A stretch of 64,000 nt of DNA from DSVQ01 sp964484765 (lineage in GTDB: Bacteria > Planctomycetota > Planctomycetia > Planctomycetales > Planctomycetaceae): contig CAZAGI010000024.1 of assembly GCA_964484765.1 (NCBI GenBank), forward strand, positions 26,842 to 90,841, in the 5' to 3' direction. The notes under the pieces are model-generated. The model was not told the origin of the DNA. It worked only from the letters and a program-made list of their open reading frames with translations, and searched no databases. The translations under genes and the position numbers were made by a program. Of this stretch, positions 34,712-43,344 are shown piece by piece. Positions within the stretch are counted from its first letter, which is position 1, and the number at the start of each line of letters is the position of its first letter.

Positions 34712-35455
34712 TTATGGCCAACGCGGGTCTTCGTCGGCAAACGGATGCAACATCGCCTGGGGCTTATCCTTGGGGAGCAGGTCCAGGCACGCTTCCGCCA
34801 TCTTCAAGTCTTCCGCTGCGGTGATCTTGAAATTGAGCGGTGAACCGGCCACCACCTGCACCGCATGTCCCGCACGTTCGAGGAGTTGGGCTTCGTCTGT
34901 CGGCTGGAAGGAACCACGCTGAGCGAAGGCTTCGCACAACCAGTCCCGCCGCGCCACCTGCGGGGTCTGCGCGGCCCACAAATCGGCCCGTGGCACGGTT
35001 TCCTGGATCCGCGTCTGGTCAATAATGCGTTTCACCGTGCTGGTAATCGGCGTCCCGAGAATCGCCGCGCCGTGTTCCGTTGCGGCCTGGAACACGTTCG
35101 TGATCCATTCCTTGGCAATCAGCGGCCGTGCCGCGTCGTGCACAGCGATGAATTCCGCTTCCGGCTTGACCCGTGCCAGCGCATTCGCGACGGAGTCGGC
35201 CCGCTCCGCACCACCGATCACAATTTCCAGATCCAGAAACGCCAGATTCGGCCGAAACTTGTCACGGAACCACTCTTCGTCATCCGCCGCGATCACGATC
35301 AGCGTCTGAATCACATCCTCACGATTGACGAACATTTCCGCGGAACGCAACCAGACCGGTCGGCCTTTCAACTCCGCGAAGACTTTCTTTCGTGCCGATC
35401 CGCCGAACCGGCTGCTTCTTCCCGCCGCAGGCAAGATCACGGCAAATTTGGCCAT
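34712..35455 (-). CDS. ispD: 2-C-methyl-D-erythritol 4-phosphate cytidylyltransferase
   Basis: A 247-residue enzyme for step three of the MEP isoprenoid pathway: CTP plus MEP gives CDP-ME. Motifs: LPAAGRSSRFGGSARKKVF (CTP-binding glycine-rich loop with the catalytic Arg and Lys), IVIGGAERADSVANAL, AVHDAARPL, QTPQVARRD and PTDEAQLLE, and the C-terminal FKITAAEDLKMAE. These match IspD throughout. AAGGAATG precedes the ATG. No other MEP gene is adjacent. Confidence 0.93.
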   Translation of the reverse strand: MAKFAVILPAAGRSSRFGGSARKKVFAELKGRPVWLRSAEMFVNREDVIQTLIVIAADDEEWFRDKFRPNLAFLDLEIVIGGAERADSVANALARVKPEAEFIAVHDAARPLIAKEWITNVFQAATEHGAAILGTPITSTVKRIIDQTRIQETVPRADLWAAQTPQVARRDWLCEAFAQRGSFQPTDEAQLLERAGHAVQVVAGSPLNFKITAAEDLKMAEACLDLLPKDKPQAMLHPFADEDPRWP

Positions 35456-35643
35456 CGAACATCATTCCTTGAGACAAGCTACGCGCTCGCGGGTCCGTGC
35501 TGGAGTCACCCCCACGCATCGTATGATCCGCAGTGGCCGACCGCAAACTCGTCGCGGCTTGACGGTCTTGCGCAGGTCAACCTATACTCACACACTTCTT
35601 TCCGCCGACAGGACGGGCGGAATATCGTCCGGAGCAGGACTTC

Positions 35644-36498
35644 ATGAAAAGCGAACATCGCCACGAATTACAGCGCAACGATTTAGGGCAAATCGCCCTG
35701 CGAGCCAAACCGTGGTTTGAACAGCACGGCATGCAGCTGCTTGTGGGATTAGTTGTGGTGCTGATCGCCATCGCGATTGGATTGTACGTTGCGAGCCAGC
35801 CGAAGGCTGATGCGGCCGCGTGGGGCCGGCTGTCGTCCGCGCAATCCGTTGATGATTTTGGCGTCGTCGCCGACAAATACCCAGATAGTCTCGCAGGTTT
35901 ATGGGCCCATCTGCGCATGGCGGAACTGAATCTGGAAGATGGGATCATGGCGATGTTCACTGACCGTGAACTGGGCCAGAAAGACCTGAAAAAAGCCCTG
36001 GAAAACTTTGAAGCGGTGGTGAACAGCAAACTCACGCTTCCCGATACTTTGAAGCAGCGGGCTTTGTTGGGACTGGCGCGCTGCCAGGAAGCCCTCTGTG
36101 ACGGAGACACCTCCGCCGCGCTGGCGACGTATCGCAAGCTGCTGGAATACCAGGGTTCCATTTACGAATCTCACGTCAAGCAACGGGTTACAGAACTGGA
36201 GTCGGGCGGGGCGAAAGAGTTTTACGCCTGGTTCCATTCACAGAAGCCGAAGCCCCCCGATTTCCGCAAGCCGAACGACGGAGCCTCTGCCTTGCCGGGC
36301 GGATTGACATTGCCCGGTGTCATTCCCGATGTCAGCTTGCCGCCCAAGCCTACGAGTACGCCGCCAAAACAAGACCCACCCGCGACGGACGCCGCTAAGG
36401 ATGAGTCCAAGCCAGACGATGCTGCGAAGTCCGAGACTTCCAAGGGCGATGCACCGGCGGATCCGAAGACCAGCGGCGACAAGCCGGCGAACCCCTGA
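35644..36498 (+). CDS. Membrane-anchored TPR-like protein
   Basis: A 284-residue protein. Residues 1-31 are cytoplasmic (KSEHRHELQRNDLGQ), then one TM helix (LLVGLVVVLIAIAIGLYVAS, about residues 34-53), then helical hairpins of YfgM/TPR_21 type (AAWGRLSSAQSVDDFGVVAD, KALENFEAVVNSKLTLPD, LARCQEALCDGDTSAALATY). The tail from residue about 205 is Pro/Lys/Asp-rich and disordered. YfgM-like proteins work as SecYEG-associated chaperones or tether complexes; this is an analogy. Located 29 bp upstream of the SMP-30 gene and probably cotranscribed. Confidence 0.7.
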   Translation: MKSEHRHELQRNDLGQIALRAKPWFEQHGMQLLVGLVVVLIAIAIGLYVASQPKADAAAWGRLSSAQSVDDFGVVADKYPDSLAGLWAHLRMAELNLEDGIMAMFTDRELGQKDLKKALENFEAVVNSKLTLPDTLKQRALLGLARCQEALCDGDTSAALATYRKLLEYQGSIYESHVKQRVTELESGGAKEFYAWFHSQKPKPPDFRKPNDGASALPGGLTLPGVIPDVSLPPKPTSTPPKQDPPATDAAKDESKPDDAAKSETSKGDAPADPKTSGDKPANP

Positions 36499-36527
36499 AG
36501 TCTGGCTCACGATCGCGGAGAGATTGC

Positions 36528-37427
36528 ATGCGGCGCGTGTTTTTCGCCCTGTTGACCGCATTCGCCACGACGAGTCCCGTCACCGCGCAGGACATGCCGC
36601 TGTCGCAAGTTCTCATCGACGGTGAGGGCTGGCAACTCGTGGCCGAGGGGTACAAATTCACCGAGGCCCCGGCAGTCGATGCGGCCGGGAATGTCTTCTT
36701 CGTCGATGTGCCCGCGAGCCAGATTCTGAAGATTGACCTCACCGGCAAGGTGCGTGTGTTTGCCGAGCAAACGGGCAATGCCAGCGGACTTATGTTTGGT
36801 CCGGAAGGTCGGCTCTACGCCTGTGGCAGCGGTAACAAGGAAGTCGCCTGGTACGATGCCGACGGCAAGCGAACGATGCTCGCGGATGGCATTCCCGGCA
36901 ATGATCTCGTGGTCGATCGCCAGGGCGGAGTCTACATCACCGACATGGGCGCGAAAAAAGTCTGGTACGTGTCACCAACCGGAGAAAAACGGACTTCCGC
37001 CGAAGGGTTCCCGCCAAACGGACTCACGTTTTGGAGTGACGGCGGGACGTTGGTTGTCGCCGATTGGGACGAACCGCATCTGCGCACATTCCGCGTGGGC
37101 AAAGACCGCAACTTGCTCTTTGGCGACCGGTATTATGGTCCGATCCAGCGCCCCGCGAATCAACCCAAGCCCGGTTCCGATGGCATGACCGTCGATGATG
37201 ACGGCCGCCTTTACGTCTGCACGCACGATGGCCTGCAGATGTTCGATCCCACGGGGCGCCTTGGCGGTTCCATCGCGAAGCCACAACCGAAGTTTCTCTC
37301 CAACGTCAAATTCGGCGGCCCGAACTTTGACACGCTGTACGTCACCAGTACCGACAAAGTCTTCAAACGGAAAACCAAAGTCCGCGGGACGCCATTCTTC
37401 CTGGGACCGCCGAAGAAGCCGTCGTGA
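36528..37427 (+). CDS. Secreted SMP-30/gluconolactonase-like protein
   Basis: A 299-residue six-bladed beta-propeller with signal peptide MRRVFFALLTAFATTSPVTA. The SMP-30 signature begins EGYKFTEAPAVDAAGNVFFV (calcium-ligating Glu), with ADGIPGNDLVVDRQGGVYIT (Asn and Asp metal ligands) and GSDGMTVDDDGRLYVC later. Such enzymes hydrolyse sugar lactones; the secreted planctomycete forms have unknown substrates. GGAGAG lies before the ATG. Confidence 0.85.
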   Translation: MRRVFFALLTAFATTSPVTAQDMPLSQVLIDGEGWQLVAEGYKFTEAPAVDAAGNVFFVDVPASQILKIDLTGKVRVFAEQTGNASGLMFGPEGRLYACGSGNKEVAWYDADGKRTMLADGIPGNDLVVDRQGGVYITDMGAKKVWYVSPTGEKRTSAEGFPPNGLTFWSDGGTLVVADWDEPHLRTFRVGKDRNLLFGDRYYGPIQRPANQPKPGSDGMTVDDDGRLYVCTHDGLQMFDPTGRLGGSIAKPQPKFLSNVKFGGPNFDTLYVTSTDKVFKRKTKVRGTPFFLGPPKKPS

Positions 37428-37483
37428 AGGCTTCCAACTGCGGCGTCATCTCACTTGCAGTTTCGCACCCCGCGCTTCACAAC

Positions 37484-38176
37484 TCAGGTCGAGAGCGTGC
37501 TCCGATCCTGCCACCACAACAGCACGATCACCGGCACGAATGCGAGGGACGCCCATTGGTAGCCGGTGAGTCCGAAGGCGATCGGGACTTCCGGGCGCAG
37601 AAATTCCGTGGCAAAACGGTAACCACAGTACGCCAATAGATAGAGTTTGAACCGCTGTCGGGGGAACCATCCGCGGCGCTCGAGCGCGAACAGCCCCGTG
37701 GCCATCAGCAGGTGGAAAGCGATTTCGTAAAGTTGTGTCGGATGCCGGAGGACGCCATCGCCGAAATCTACGCCCCATGGTAAGGCCGTCGGCAAGCCAT
37801 AACAGCAGCGTCCGACGAAACAGCCCAGGCGGCCGATGCCGATCGACACGGCCACCGGAATCGCAAAGCTGTCGCCCGTCTTGGTGCGAACGCCGACGAG
37901 CGCTTTGGCGATCTCGACGCCGATGTAGCCACCGGCGAGTCCGAACAGAATCGTCTTGCCGTCACTGATCCAGGCTTGAACGCAGAAAGCGCCGCGGGAA
38001 TCGGCCAGGGCGAACGGCAGCTTGCTCCCCAACATCCCGCCGCAAAACGCGCCGAGACCAATCGCCCAGCGCTGCGTTGCAGTGAGTGCCAACCGGGCTT
38101 GTTGCCGCTGTGACAGCGCCACACCTGCGAGCAGCGCCGTGAGCATGATCACCGGAAACAACGCTGGCACAGTCAT
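37484..38176 (-). CDS. Lgt-like membrane protein with GCCYG motif
   Basis: A 230-residue protein with about seven hydrophobic helices. GRLGCFVGRCCYGLPTALPW and RHPTQLYEIAFHLL recall prolipoprotein diacylglyceryl transferase (Lgt: GRxGNFINxELxG ... HPSQLYE). The classical Lgt HG motif of the periplasmic arm is not seen and the catalytic loop reads CFVGRCCYG, so it may not be a lipoprotein-modifying enzyme. It begins 7 bp after the stop of the GspF-like gene and ends the operon. Confidence 0.65.
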   Translation of the reverse strand: MTVPALFPVIMLTALLAGVALSQRQQARLALTATQRWAIGLGAFCGGMLGSKLPFALADSRGAFCVQAWISDGKTILFGLAGGYIGVEIAKALVGVRTKTGDSFAIPVAVSIGIGRLGCFVGRCCYGLPTALPWGVDFGDGVLRHPTQLYEIAFHLLMATGLFALERRGWFPRQRFKLYLLAYCGYRFATEFLRPEVPIAFGLTGYQWASLAFVPVIVLLWWQDRSTLST

Positions 38177-38183
38177 CGCGAGA

Positions 38184-39320
38184 TTACAGTGTCCCGTTTG
38201 CGGCGTTGTTGATCATGTTGACGTAGAACATGGCGAGGCGGAAGATCAGGAAAATGATCATCCCAGCGACCATCGTCCACACCAGGCCGCCGAGCATCAT
38301 TGTGAGCGCTGCTAAGCTGCGGCGGGCATCGTCTTCGAACTGCGGGCTGAGGCGCTGCAGCGTTTCCGGGACTGTGCCGGAACTTTCTCCCACGCGGACC
38401 ATCTCGATGAATTGCCGTGGGAATAAGCCTGTGGCCGCGACGGCATCGACAAAGTCTTCGCCTTCCATCACCATCGCGACGACTTGTGGAGCGGCGGCCG
38501 CAAATGCGCCGTTGCCGGTGGCTTTGAAGCTCGCTTCCAGGCTGGGCTTGATTTCCATGCCTGCCTGTTGTGTGAGGGCGTATGCCCACGAGAACCGGGC
38601 GATGGCAAATGACCGCATGCAATGACCGACCACCGGAACTTTCAACAACATCCCGTGCACAAACGAGGCCTGCCGGAAGCCGCGGACCAGCAGAAAATAA
38701 ATCACGCCGAAGGCGAACGCCGAACCGAAACAATACGCCAGCCACAACAGTGCGCCTGCTTCACCCCTCAAGCCAAAGCCGAGCGGGTCGAAGGAATCTT
38801 TGCCGGCTTGCGATTGCGAGACCCAGCCGAGCACCAGAATCATCCCGGCAATGATAAACACCGCCGCGATGAGTTGAATCACGGGCCAGGCAATCGCCCC
38901 GAGAAACATCCGTTTGACACGCTCCAGGTTTTCATAGTGCGACGCCAGCCCCGCCAGGACTTCCGGCATCGTACCGGTTTGTTCCGCCACGCTGATCATG
39001 TCAATCAGCAACTCGGGAAAGTACGAGCCATGTTCCCGCAACGAAGACGCCAGGTCCGAGCCTTTGCGCAGGTCATCGTGCACATTTTCCAGAATGCGGC
39101 GGGCGTTGTCCGAACGCTGCTGCTTGCCGATCACCGACATCGCTTTCAAAAGCGGCACACCGGAATCGAGCATCGTGCCGAGCGAGCGGCAGAACATCGT
39201 CAACGATGAAAGCGGCATCTGCGGTGCAAACACGGCAAGACCTTCGCGATGAACCACGGAAGACGGCACATTCTCTGAGTGTACCGCGTCGGCGATCCTT
39301 TTGGCGATGGTCTTCCGCAA
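38184..39320 (-). CDS. Type II secretion / type IV pilus inner-membrane protein GspF family
   Basis: A 378-residue platform protein with two T2SSF domains (residues about 40-160 and 235-360): FCRSLGTMLDSGVPLLKAMS ... GTMPEVLAGLASHYE and RFSWAYALTQQAGMEIKPSL ... ESSGTVPETLQRLSPQFEDD. Three TM segments (IAVFIIAGMILVLGW-like, ALLWLAYCFGSAFAFGVIYF, LVWTMVAGMIIFLIF). No GspE, GspG or pilin gene is near. It follows the propeller gene by 3 bp and precedes the Lgt-like gene by 7 bp. Confidence 0.85.
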   Translation of the reverse strand: MRKTIAKRIADAVHSENVPSSVVHREGLAVFAPQMPLSSLTMFCRSLGTMLDSGVPLLKAMSVIGKQQRSDNARRILENVHDDLRKGSDLASSLREHGSYFPELLIDMISVAEQTGTMPEVLAGLASHYENLERVKRMFLGAIAWPVIQLIAAVFIIAGMILVLGWVSQSQAGKDSFDPLGFGLRGEAGALLWLAYCFGSAFAFGVIYFLLVRGFRQASFVHGMLLKVPVVGHCMRSFAIARFSWAYALTQQAGMEIKPSLEASFKATGNGAFAAAAPQVVAMVMEGEDFVDAVAATGLFPRQFIEMVRVGESSGTVPETLQRLSPQFEDDARRSLAALTMMLGGLVWTMVAGMIIFLIFRLAMFYVNMINNAANGTL

Positions 39321-39323
39321 GGG

Positions 39324-40319
39324 CTACTTCAGCACGGTGAGATCGGCGATGGCGATTTCGTGCAGCACGCCGGTGGCTTCGTCAATCAGTTTCAGCGTGG
39401 CGTCATCGGCAAAGCAGATGGATTCTGCCTGTTTCCCGGCATAGGGAGCCCAACGCACTTTGCCCGTGAAGAAGGAATCATTGACCGTCGCTCGCTCGAA
39501 CAGCCACAGCATTTTGTAGGTGAGGACGACCAGCCGCTTGCCATCGGGAGTCGCGTCAGCCCCGGTCACCTGGCCGCGCAGGTCGAACGTCTCCAGTTTC
39601 GTCAGCGTGTTGATCTGGTCGGACTGCGGATTATCCAGCCGATAGAGCGTGGTATGGGTGTTGCTGCGATTCTTGCTGAAAAGGTGGATCGTATCGCCCA
39701 CGGTGAAGACGCCTTCGCAGTCAAAATTGAAATCGTCTTTCGGGGCGGGAAAGCTCGTCTGGTTCGGATACCGCACAAAGTACCGTTTGATGTAGGCCGC
39801 GCGTGTGGCATCGGGTGACGGTTCAGGAACGACATAGAAAACAAGGTCGCGGCGATCGTTCCGGTTATTGCCCAGGTCAGAAATGATGATGTTTCCCGAG
39901 GCATCGGCAGTGATGTCTTCCCAGTCGATGTTGATCGCACCGCCTATGAGAACGCCGAGTTTCTCCGATGAGCGCGCCCCTTTGTAATCTTTGCCATCGC
40001 CACGAATCGGGTAAATCCGCGGTTCATCGCCGGAATCGTTGTGCAACCAATAGACATCGGGGTAGTGTCGACTTTTGACGATGCCCGAGTTCTCGTGTCC
40101 CGGAAACGACCCGTGGGGTGCGGTACTGGGCTTGTCTCCTTCGGCGGTGCCGAATTCCGTACCCGTCAGCGATCGGATTTTCTTCAATGCAATCGGCGCG
40201 CGGTCGGGTAACTCCGCCACGAAGTTGATGACGGCTGGGTCTGCCGCAGCGACCGTTAGAGGCAGAAACAGCACCAGCAGGCCAACGGCACTCGGCCACG
40301 CTCTCAATCGCTGCAACAT
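39324..40319 (-). CDS. Secreted propeller-like protein of unknown function
   Basis: A 331-residue protein with signal peptide RAWPSAVGLLVLFLPLTVAA. The mature part carries VYWLHNDSGDEPRIYPI, INIDWEDITADASGNIIISD, NFDCEGVFTVGDTIHLFSK and RGQVTGADATPDGKRLVVLT, a repeating GNIYISD-like pattern that suggests a beta-propeller. The HNDSGD and DWEDI motifs are familiar from planctomycete and bacteroidete secreted proteins with no assigned activity. It is the first gene of the three-gene operon 37484-40319. Confidence 0.7.
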   Translation of the reverse strand: MLQRLRAWPSAVGLLVLFLPLTVAAADPAVINFVAELPDRAPIALKKIRSLTGTEFGTAEGDKPSTAPHGSFPGHENSGIVKSRHYPDVYWLHNDSGDEPRIYPIRGDGKDYKGARSSEKLGVLIGGAINIDWEDITADASGNIIISDLGNNRNDRRDLVFYVVPEPSPDATRAAYIKRYFVRYPNQTSFPAPKDDFNFDCEGVFTVGDTIHLFSKNRSNTHTTLYRLDNPQSDQINTLTKLETFDLRGQVTGADATPDGKRLVVLTYKMLWLFERATVNDSFFTGKVRWAPYAGKQAESICFADDATLKLIDEATGVLHEIAIADLTVLK

Positions 40320-40428
40320 TCGTCGTTACCTAAGTCGGAAATCGGTGTAGGAAGCGGAGCGGCGATTCTACGATCGGGCGATGGGATCGAGCAGTGTCAC
40401 ACCGCGAATTTTTGATGAAATTGCGGGG

Positions 40429-40767
40429 CTAGGATGGGATCGCCGAGTCCAGCAAGGGCGGGACGCGTTGCTGCAGGAGTTCGATCAACGCCTGATCCAT
40501 AAAGCCATAATCATCGGGAATCGACAGACAACCGATGCGCTTCGCCCGCAGCACGGGACCAAACTGCTGCATCAGCTTTTTGCGGTGGACAGGTTCCATC
40601 ACGAGAATCACATCGGCCCATTCGACGAGATCCGCCGTTACCGGCTGCTCGGCATCGGCGCTCACACCCGCCGAGGCCGTTGTGATTCCCGGGCACTCGG
40701 CAAAGAGGCGCTCCGCGGTTGGACTGCGCCACTGATTGCGCGAACAAACGAAGAGCACGTTCGTCAT
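40429..40767 (-). CDS. Low-molecular-weight tyrosine phosphatase-like protein
   Basis: A 112-residue protein with the P-loop FVCSRNQWRSPTAE, i.e. CX5R with C8 and R14. The fold is shorter than the classical 150-residue LMW-PTP. The acid Asp of DP near the C-terminus is replaced by PDDYGFMD, which may hold the general acid. This short subfamily is widespread and its substrates are unknown. Confidence 0.82.
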   Translation of the reverse strand: MTNVLFVCSRNQWRSPTAERLFAECPGITTASAGVSADAEQPVTADLVEWADVILVMEPVHRKKLMQQFGPVLRAKRIGCLSIPDDYGFMDQALIELLQQRVPPLLDSAIPS

Positions 40768-40814
40768 CGTTGCATCTTGCGGGAGTCATTGCGGGCTGCG
40801 AAGTGCCAGCGAGC

Positions 40815-41915
40815 TCAGTTGGAAACGTTCACGAAGACCTTGAGCGCGTCTTTATCTTCGACCAGCAGCCGCATCATCTCTTTGTATTGATCCAGGCCGG
40901 CGAGCGGGTGCGTCAGGATCTGTTCGGTCACGCCGGGGTAGGTGAGTTCGCCGTGGGCCAGCGCCTGGATGCCGAGTTCAAAATGCCTGCGGTTGCCGTT
41001 CACTGAGCTGACCAGAAGTTTATTGCCGAGCACCCATTGCAAATTGATTTTGTCGGCGGGGATGGTGATTTCATGATTGCCGCCGGTGATGCTGGTCCAG
41101 ATGAGCGCTCCATTGAGGCCGAGGACTTCCATGGCTTGAAACGCCAGTTTCGCGGAACCGGTGCATTCGAAAATGATGTCCGGTTTGCCGACCTTCGCGG
41201 CGAGGTCGTGCATCGACGTTTCCTGCGTGCTGACGTAGGTCGCACCATAGCCTTCGCTGATGCCCGCTTTGCGGTTCGGCGCTTTACCGCGGGCCAGCGT
41301 GAAGACCTCCAGTCCGCGCAGCCGCAGCATCATCGTCGCCAGCAGCCCGATTTGACCGGCGCCCAGTACAAATGCGCGTTTCGGACTCCACACCTGCAAC
41401 CGCTGCTGCGCAAGGTACGCCTGTTCGATCGCCTTGGCACACACACTCGCTGGTTCGGCGAGCACGCCGAGATGCTTCAGTTTCGCCGGCACCTTGACGA
41501 TGTATTCGCAGTCATCAACGAAATATTCCGTCAGATATCCGTGCCGCAGATTGATGCCGCGTTCGTAGTACGTCTCCTCACTGGTAATGTCGTTGCGGCC
41601 GATCTGGTCGTAGATCGAACCACCCGGCCTGCGCACGGTGCAGGAGACGAGATCGCCCGGGTGAATGTCCTTCACGTTCGGGCCGACCTCGACGACCTGG
41701 CCGAAGCTTTCGTGACCGATGATGAGGTAATCGCAGCCGCCGGGAGCATTGCCGTACAGGGCGTCGTTGATCTCGCGGTCAGTGGCATCGACGCCGACCT
41801 GCAGCACTTTCACCAGCACGCCGCGGCCGCCGGGCATGTCGCCCACCTTGGGCAGCGGCGCTTCGGTCAGGTGGACGCTGTTGGGACGACCGGGAATGAC
41901 GGCGATGGCTTTCAT
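40815..41915 (-). CDS. Zinc-dependent glucose 1-dehydrogenase-like MDR protein
   Basis: A 366-residue medium-chain dehydrogenase. GVDATDREI, DYLIIGHESFGQVVEVGPNV (zinc-site histidine and glutamate), LAEPASVCAKAIEQA and the NAD(P) motif VLGAGQIGLLATMMLR. The D-A-T-D-R-E-I motif in place of C-x-T-D is typical of archaeal-type glucose dehydrogenases, where Asp replaces the catalytic zinc Cys. Oxidation of glucose or a related aldose is likely. The start at 41915 (MKAIAVIPGRPN) fits the family; the ORF extending to 42116 has no homology. Confidence 0.8.
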   Translation of the reverse strand: MKAIAVIPGRPNSVHLTEAPLPKVGDMPGGRGVLVKVLQVGVDATDREINDALYGNAPGGCDYLIIGHESFGQVVEVGPNVKDIHPGDLVSCTVRRPGGSIYDQIGRNDITSEETYYERGINLRHGYLTEYFVDDCEYIVKVPAKLKHLGVLAEPASVCAKAIEQAYLAQQRLQVWSPKRAFVLGAGQIGLLATMMLRLRGLEVFTLARGKAPNRKAGISEGYGATYVSTQETSMHDLAAKVGKPDIIFECTGSAKLAFQAMEVLGLNGALIWTSITGGNHEITIPADKINLQWVLGNKLLVSSVNGNRRHFELGIQALAHGELTYPGVTEQILTHPLAGLDQYKEMMRLLVEDKDALKVFVNVSN

Positions 41916-42140
41916 GGCAGCGGAATTCAAGCTCGTGAAGAAGGCGGGAACGGAAAATGCGAACACGCAGTCTACAAAAAAGTGTGTGTACGGCCAATTG
42001 CCTGACCGAAATTGTGCCGTCATGGTTGCCTCACGGTTGCTGTTCGGCCGCCGGGAAATTTGCCGGATTGAGATACAACCGTTGTGGTTGAAGCTGATTT
42101 CGTTGATTGCAGGCAATCAGGACAACTGGATACGATGTTA

Positions 42141-42261
42141 GGTAGTGGGTCAGTTTGATGAGTCGGGGCAGGGGCCCCGACCTATGGCTGACAAGGACAT
42201 CGGAGATTCTTAGGTCGGGGCCCCCGCCCCGACATTCCTGTGTTCAAACTGACCCACTAGG
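42141..42261. mobile_element. 121-bp MITE-like element with 8-bp target duplication
   Basis: The body TAGTGGGTCAGTTTGA (42143) ... TTCAAACTGACCCACTA (ends 42259) has 16-bp perfect terminal inverted repeats and an inner palindrome (TCGGGGCAGGGGCCCCGACC against GGTCGGGGCCCCCGCCCCGA). Immediately outside lie direct repeats CGATGTTA at 42133-42140 and 42262-42269, each separated from the ends by GG. No ORF inside. This is the signature of a non-autonomous transposon inserted between the dehydrogenase promoter and the DUF1559 gene. Confidence 0.85.
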
Positions 42262-42326
42262 CGATGTTAAGATCATCGTCCCGTGGTCATTCGACAGTCC
42301 TTCCACGAACACGCGAGGTTCGCCCT

Positions 42327-43289
42327 ATGCCCAAGTGTCCCAAGTGCGACACCGTTGTTGAAAAGACGGCGTTGGCGTGTCCATCGTGTGGAGTGAAGTT
42401 CCGCGCGAAAGCACCGCCTCCGGAAGATGAAGTGATTGATGACCTGGAGGATTTCGAAGACGAAGATGCGGAAGACGCTCGTCCGGCGCGCTCTCAAAAG
42501 GCCGGCGGCAAGAAGCGGAGCAAGTCGAAATCGAGTTCGTCGACGGTGTTCATCATCATCGCGTGCATGGGCGTGTTTTCGATGTGTTTTTGCGTACCAA
42601 TTCTGATCGCGCTGCTGCTCCCAGCGGTCCAGCAGGCCCGTGAGGCCGCCCGGCGCACTCAGGGTAGCAACCATCTGAAGCAGGTGGGATTGGCCGCATG
42701 GAATTGCCACGACAATTTCAATAAGTTTCCACCGCGGGGGGTGCCGCGGATCGGGCAAGGTGCCGCCAATGACCTGGAAGCAGGCATGGTGCCGCAGGCG
42801 TTCTTCACGGATCTTCTGCCGTACATGGATCAGGCGCCGCTTTACAACCAGCTTCAGCGCGGGAAGCCGTGGTCGGACCCCGCGAATCAATCTGTCTTTT
42901 TGAACGTGATTCCGCAATATCTGCATCCCACCAACACGGGGTCGCCCGTCAATGGACAGGGTTATGCGGTGGCGCATATTGCGACCAACAGCAAAGCGAT
43001 TTCCGACGTCTCCACAGTGGCGATTATGGACATTACTGATGGGACTTCTAACACCATGATGGTGGGGACGTTGAACGACGGCTTCGCTGCCTGGGGCGAT
43101 CCCAAGAACCATCGTGATCCCTCGGCGGGTTTCGGCGGTGGTCCCGCAGCATTTGGTGCACCAGGTCACCGAGTTGCCACCATTTTGATGTTCGACGGCT
43201 CTGTGCGTTCGGTGAACACCAATTTGGCCCCGGATATCTGCCAGAAACTGGCCGACCCGCGCGACGGACAATTTCTTGGAGAGTTTTAA
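42327..43289 (+). CDS. DUF1559 protein with N-terminal zinc ribbon (1)
   Basis: A 320-residue protein. Zinc ribbon CPKCDTVVEKTALACPSCG (residues 4-22), an acidic linker (DDLEDFEDEDAED), a basic Lys/Ser run, a TM helix (VFIIIACMGVFSMCFCVPILIALL), then DUF1559: LLPAVQQAREAARR, GSNHLKQVGLAAWNCHDNFN, FPPRG, and near the end ILMFDGSVRSVN, the H-x9-DG-like motif. DUF1559 proteins are very numerous in Planctomycetes and usually have a pilin-like leader; here the cytoplasmic zinc ribbon replaces it. Followed by a paralog 55 bp downstream. Confidence 0.85.
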   Translation: MPKCPKCDTVVEKTALACPSCGVKFRAKAPPPEDEVIDDLEDFEDEDAEDARPARSQKAGGKKRSKSKSSSSTVFIIIACMGVFSMCFCVPILIALLLPAVQQAREAARRTQGSNHLKQVGLAAWNCHDNFNKFPPRGVPRIGQGAANDLEAGMVPQAFFTDLLPYMDQAPLYNQLQRGKPWSDPANQSVFLNVIPQYLHPTNTGSPVNGQGYAVAHIATNSKAISDVSTVAIMDITDGTSNTMMVGTLNDGFAAWGDPKNHRDPSAGFGGGPAAFGAPGHRVATILMFDGSVRSVNTNLAPDICQKLADPRDGQFLGEF

Positions 43290-43344
43290 GCCGCGTCGAC
43301 ATCAACGGACCGGCGGCGCGAGTCGCGTCTGAAAGGACATCCAG

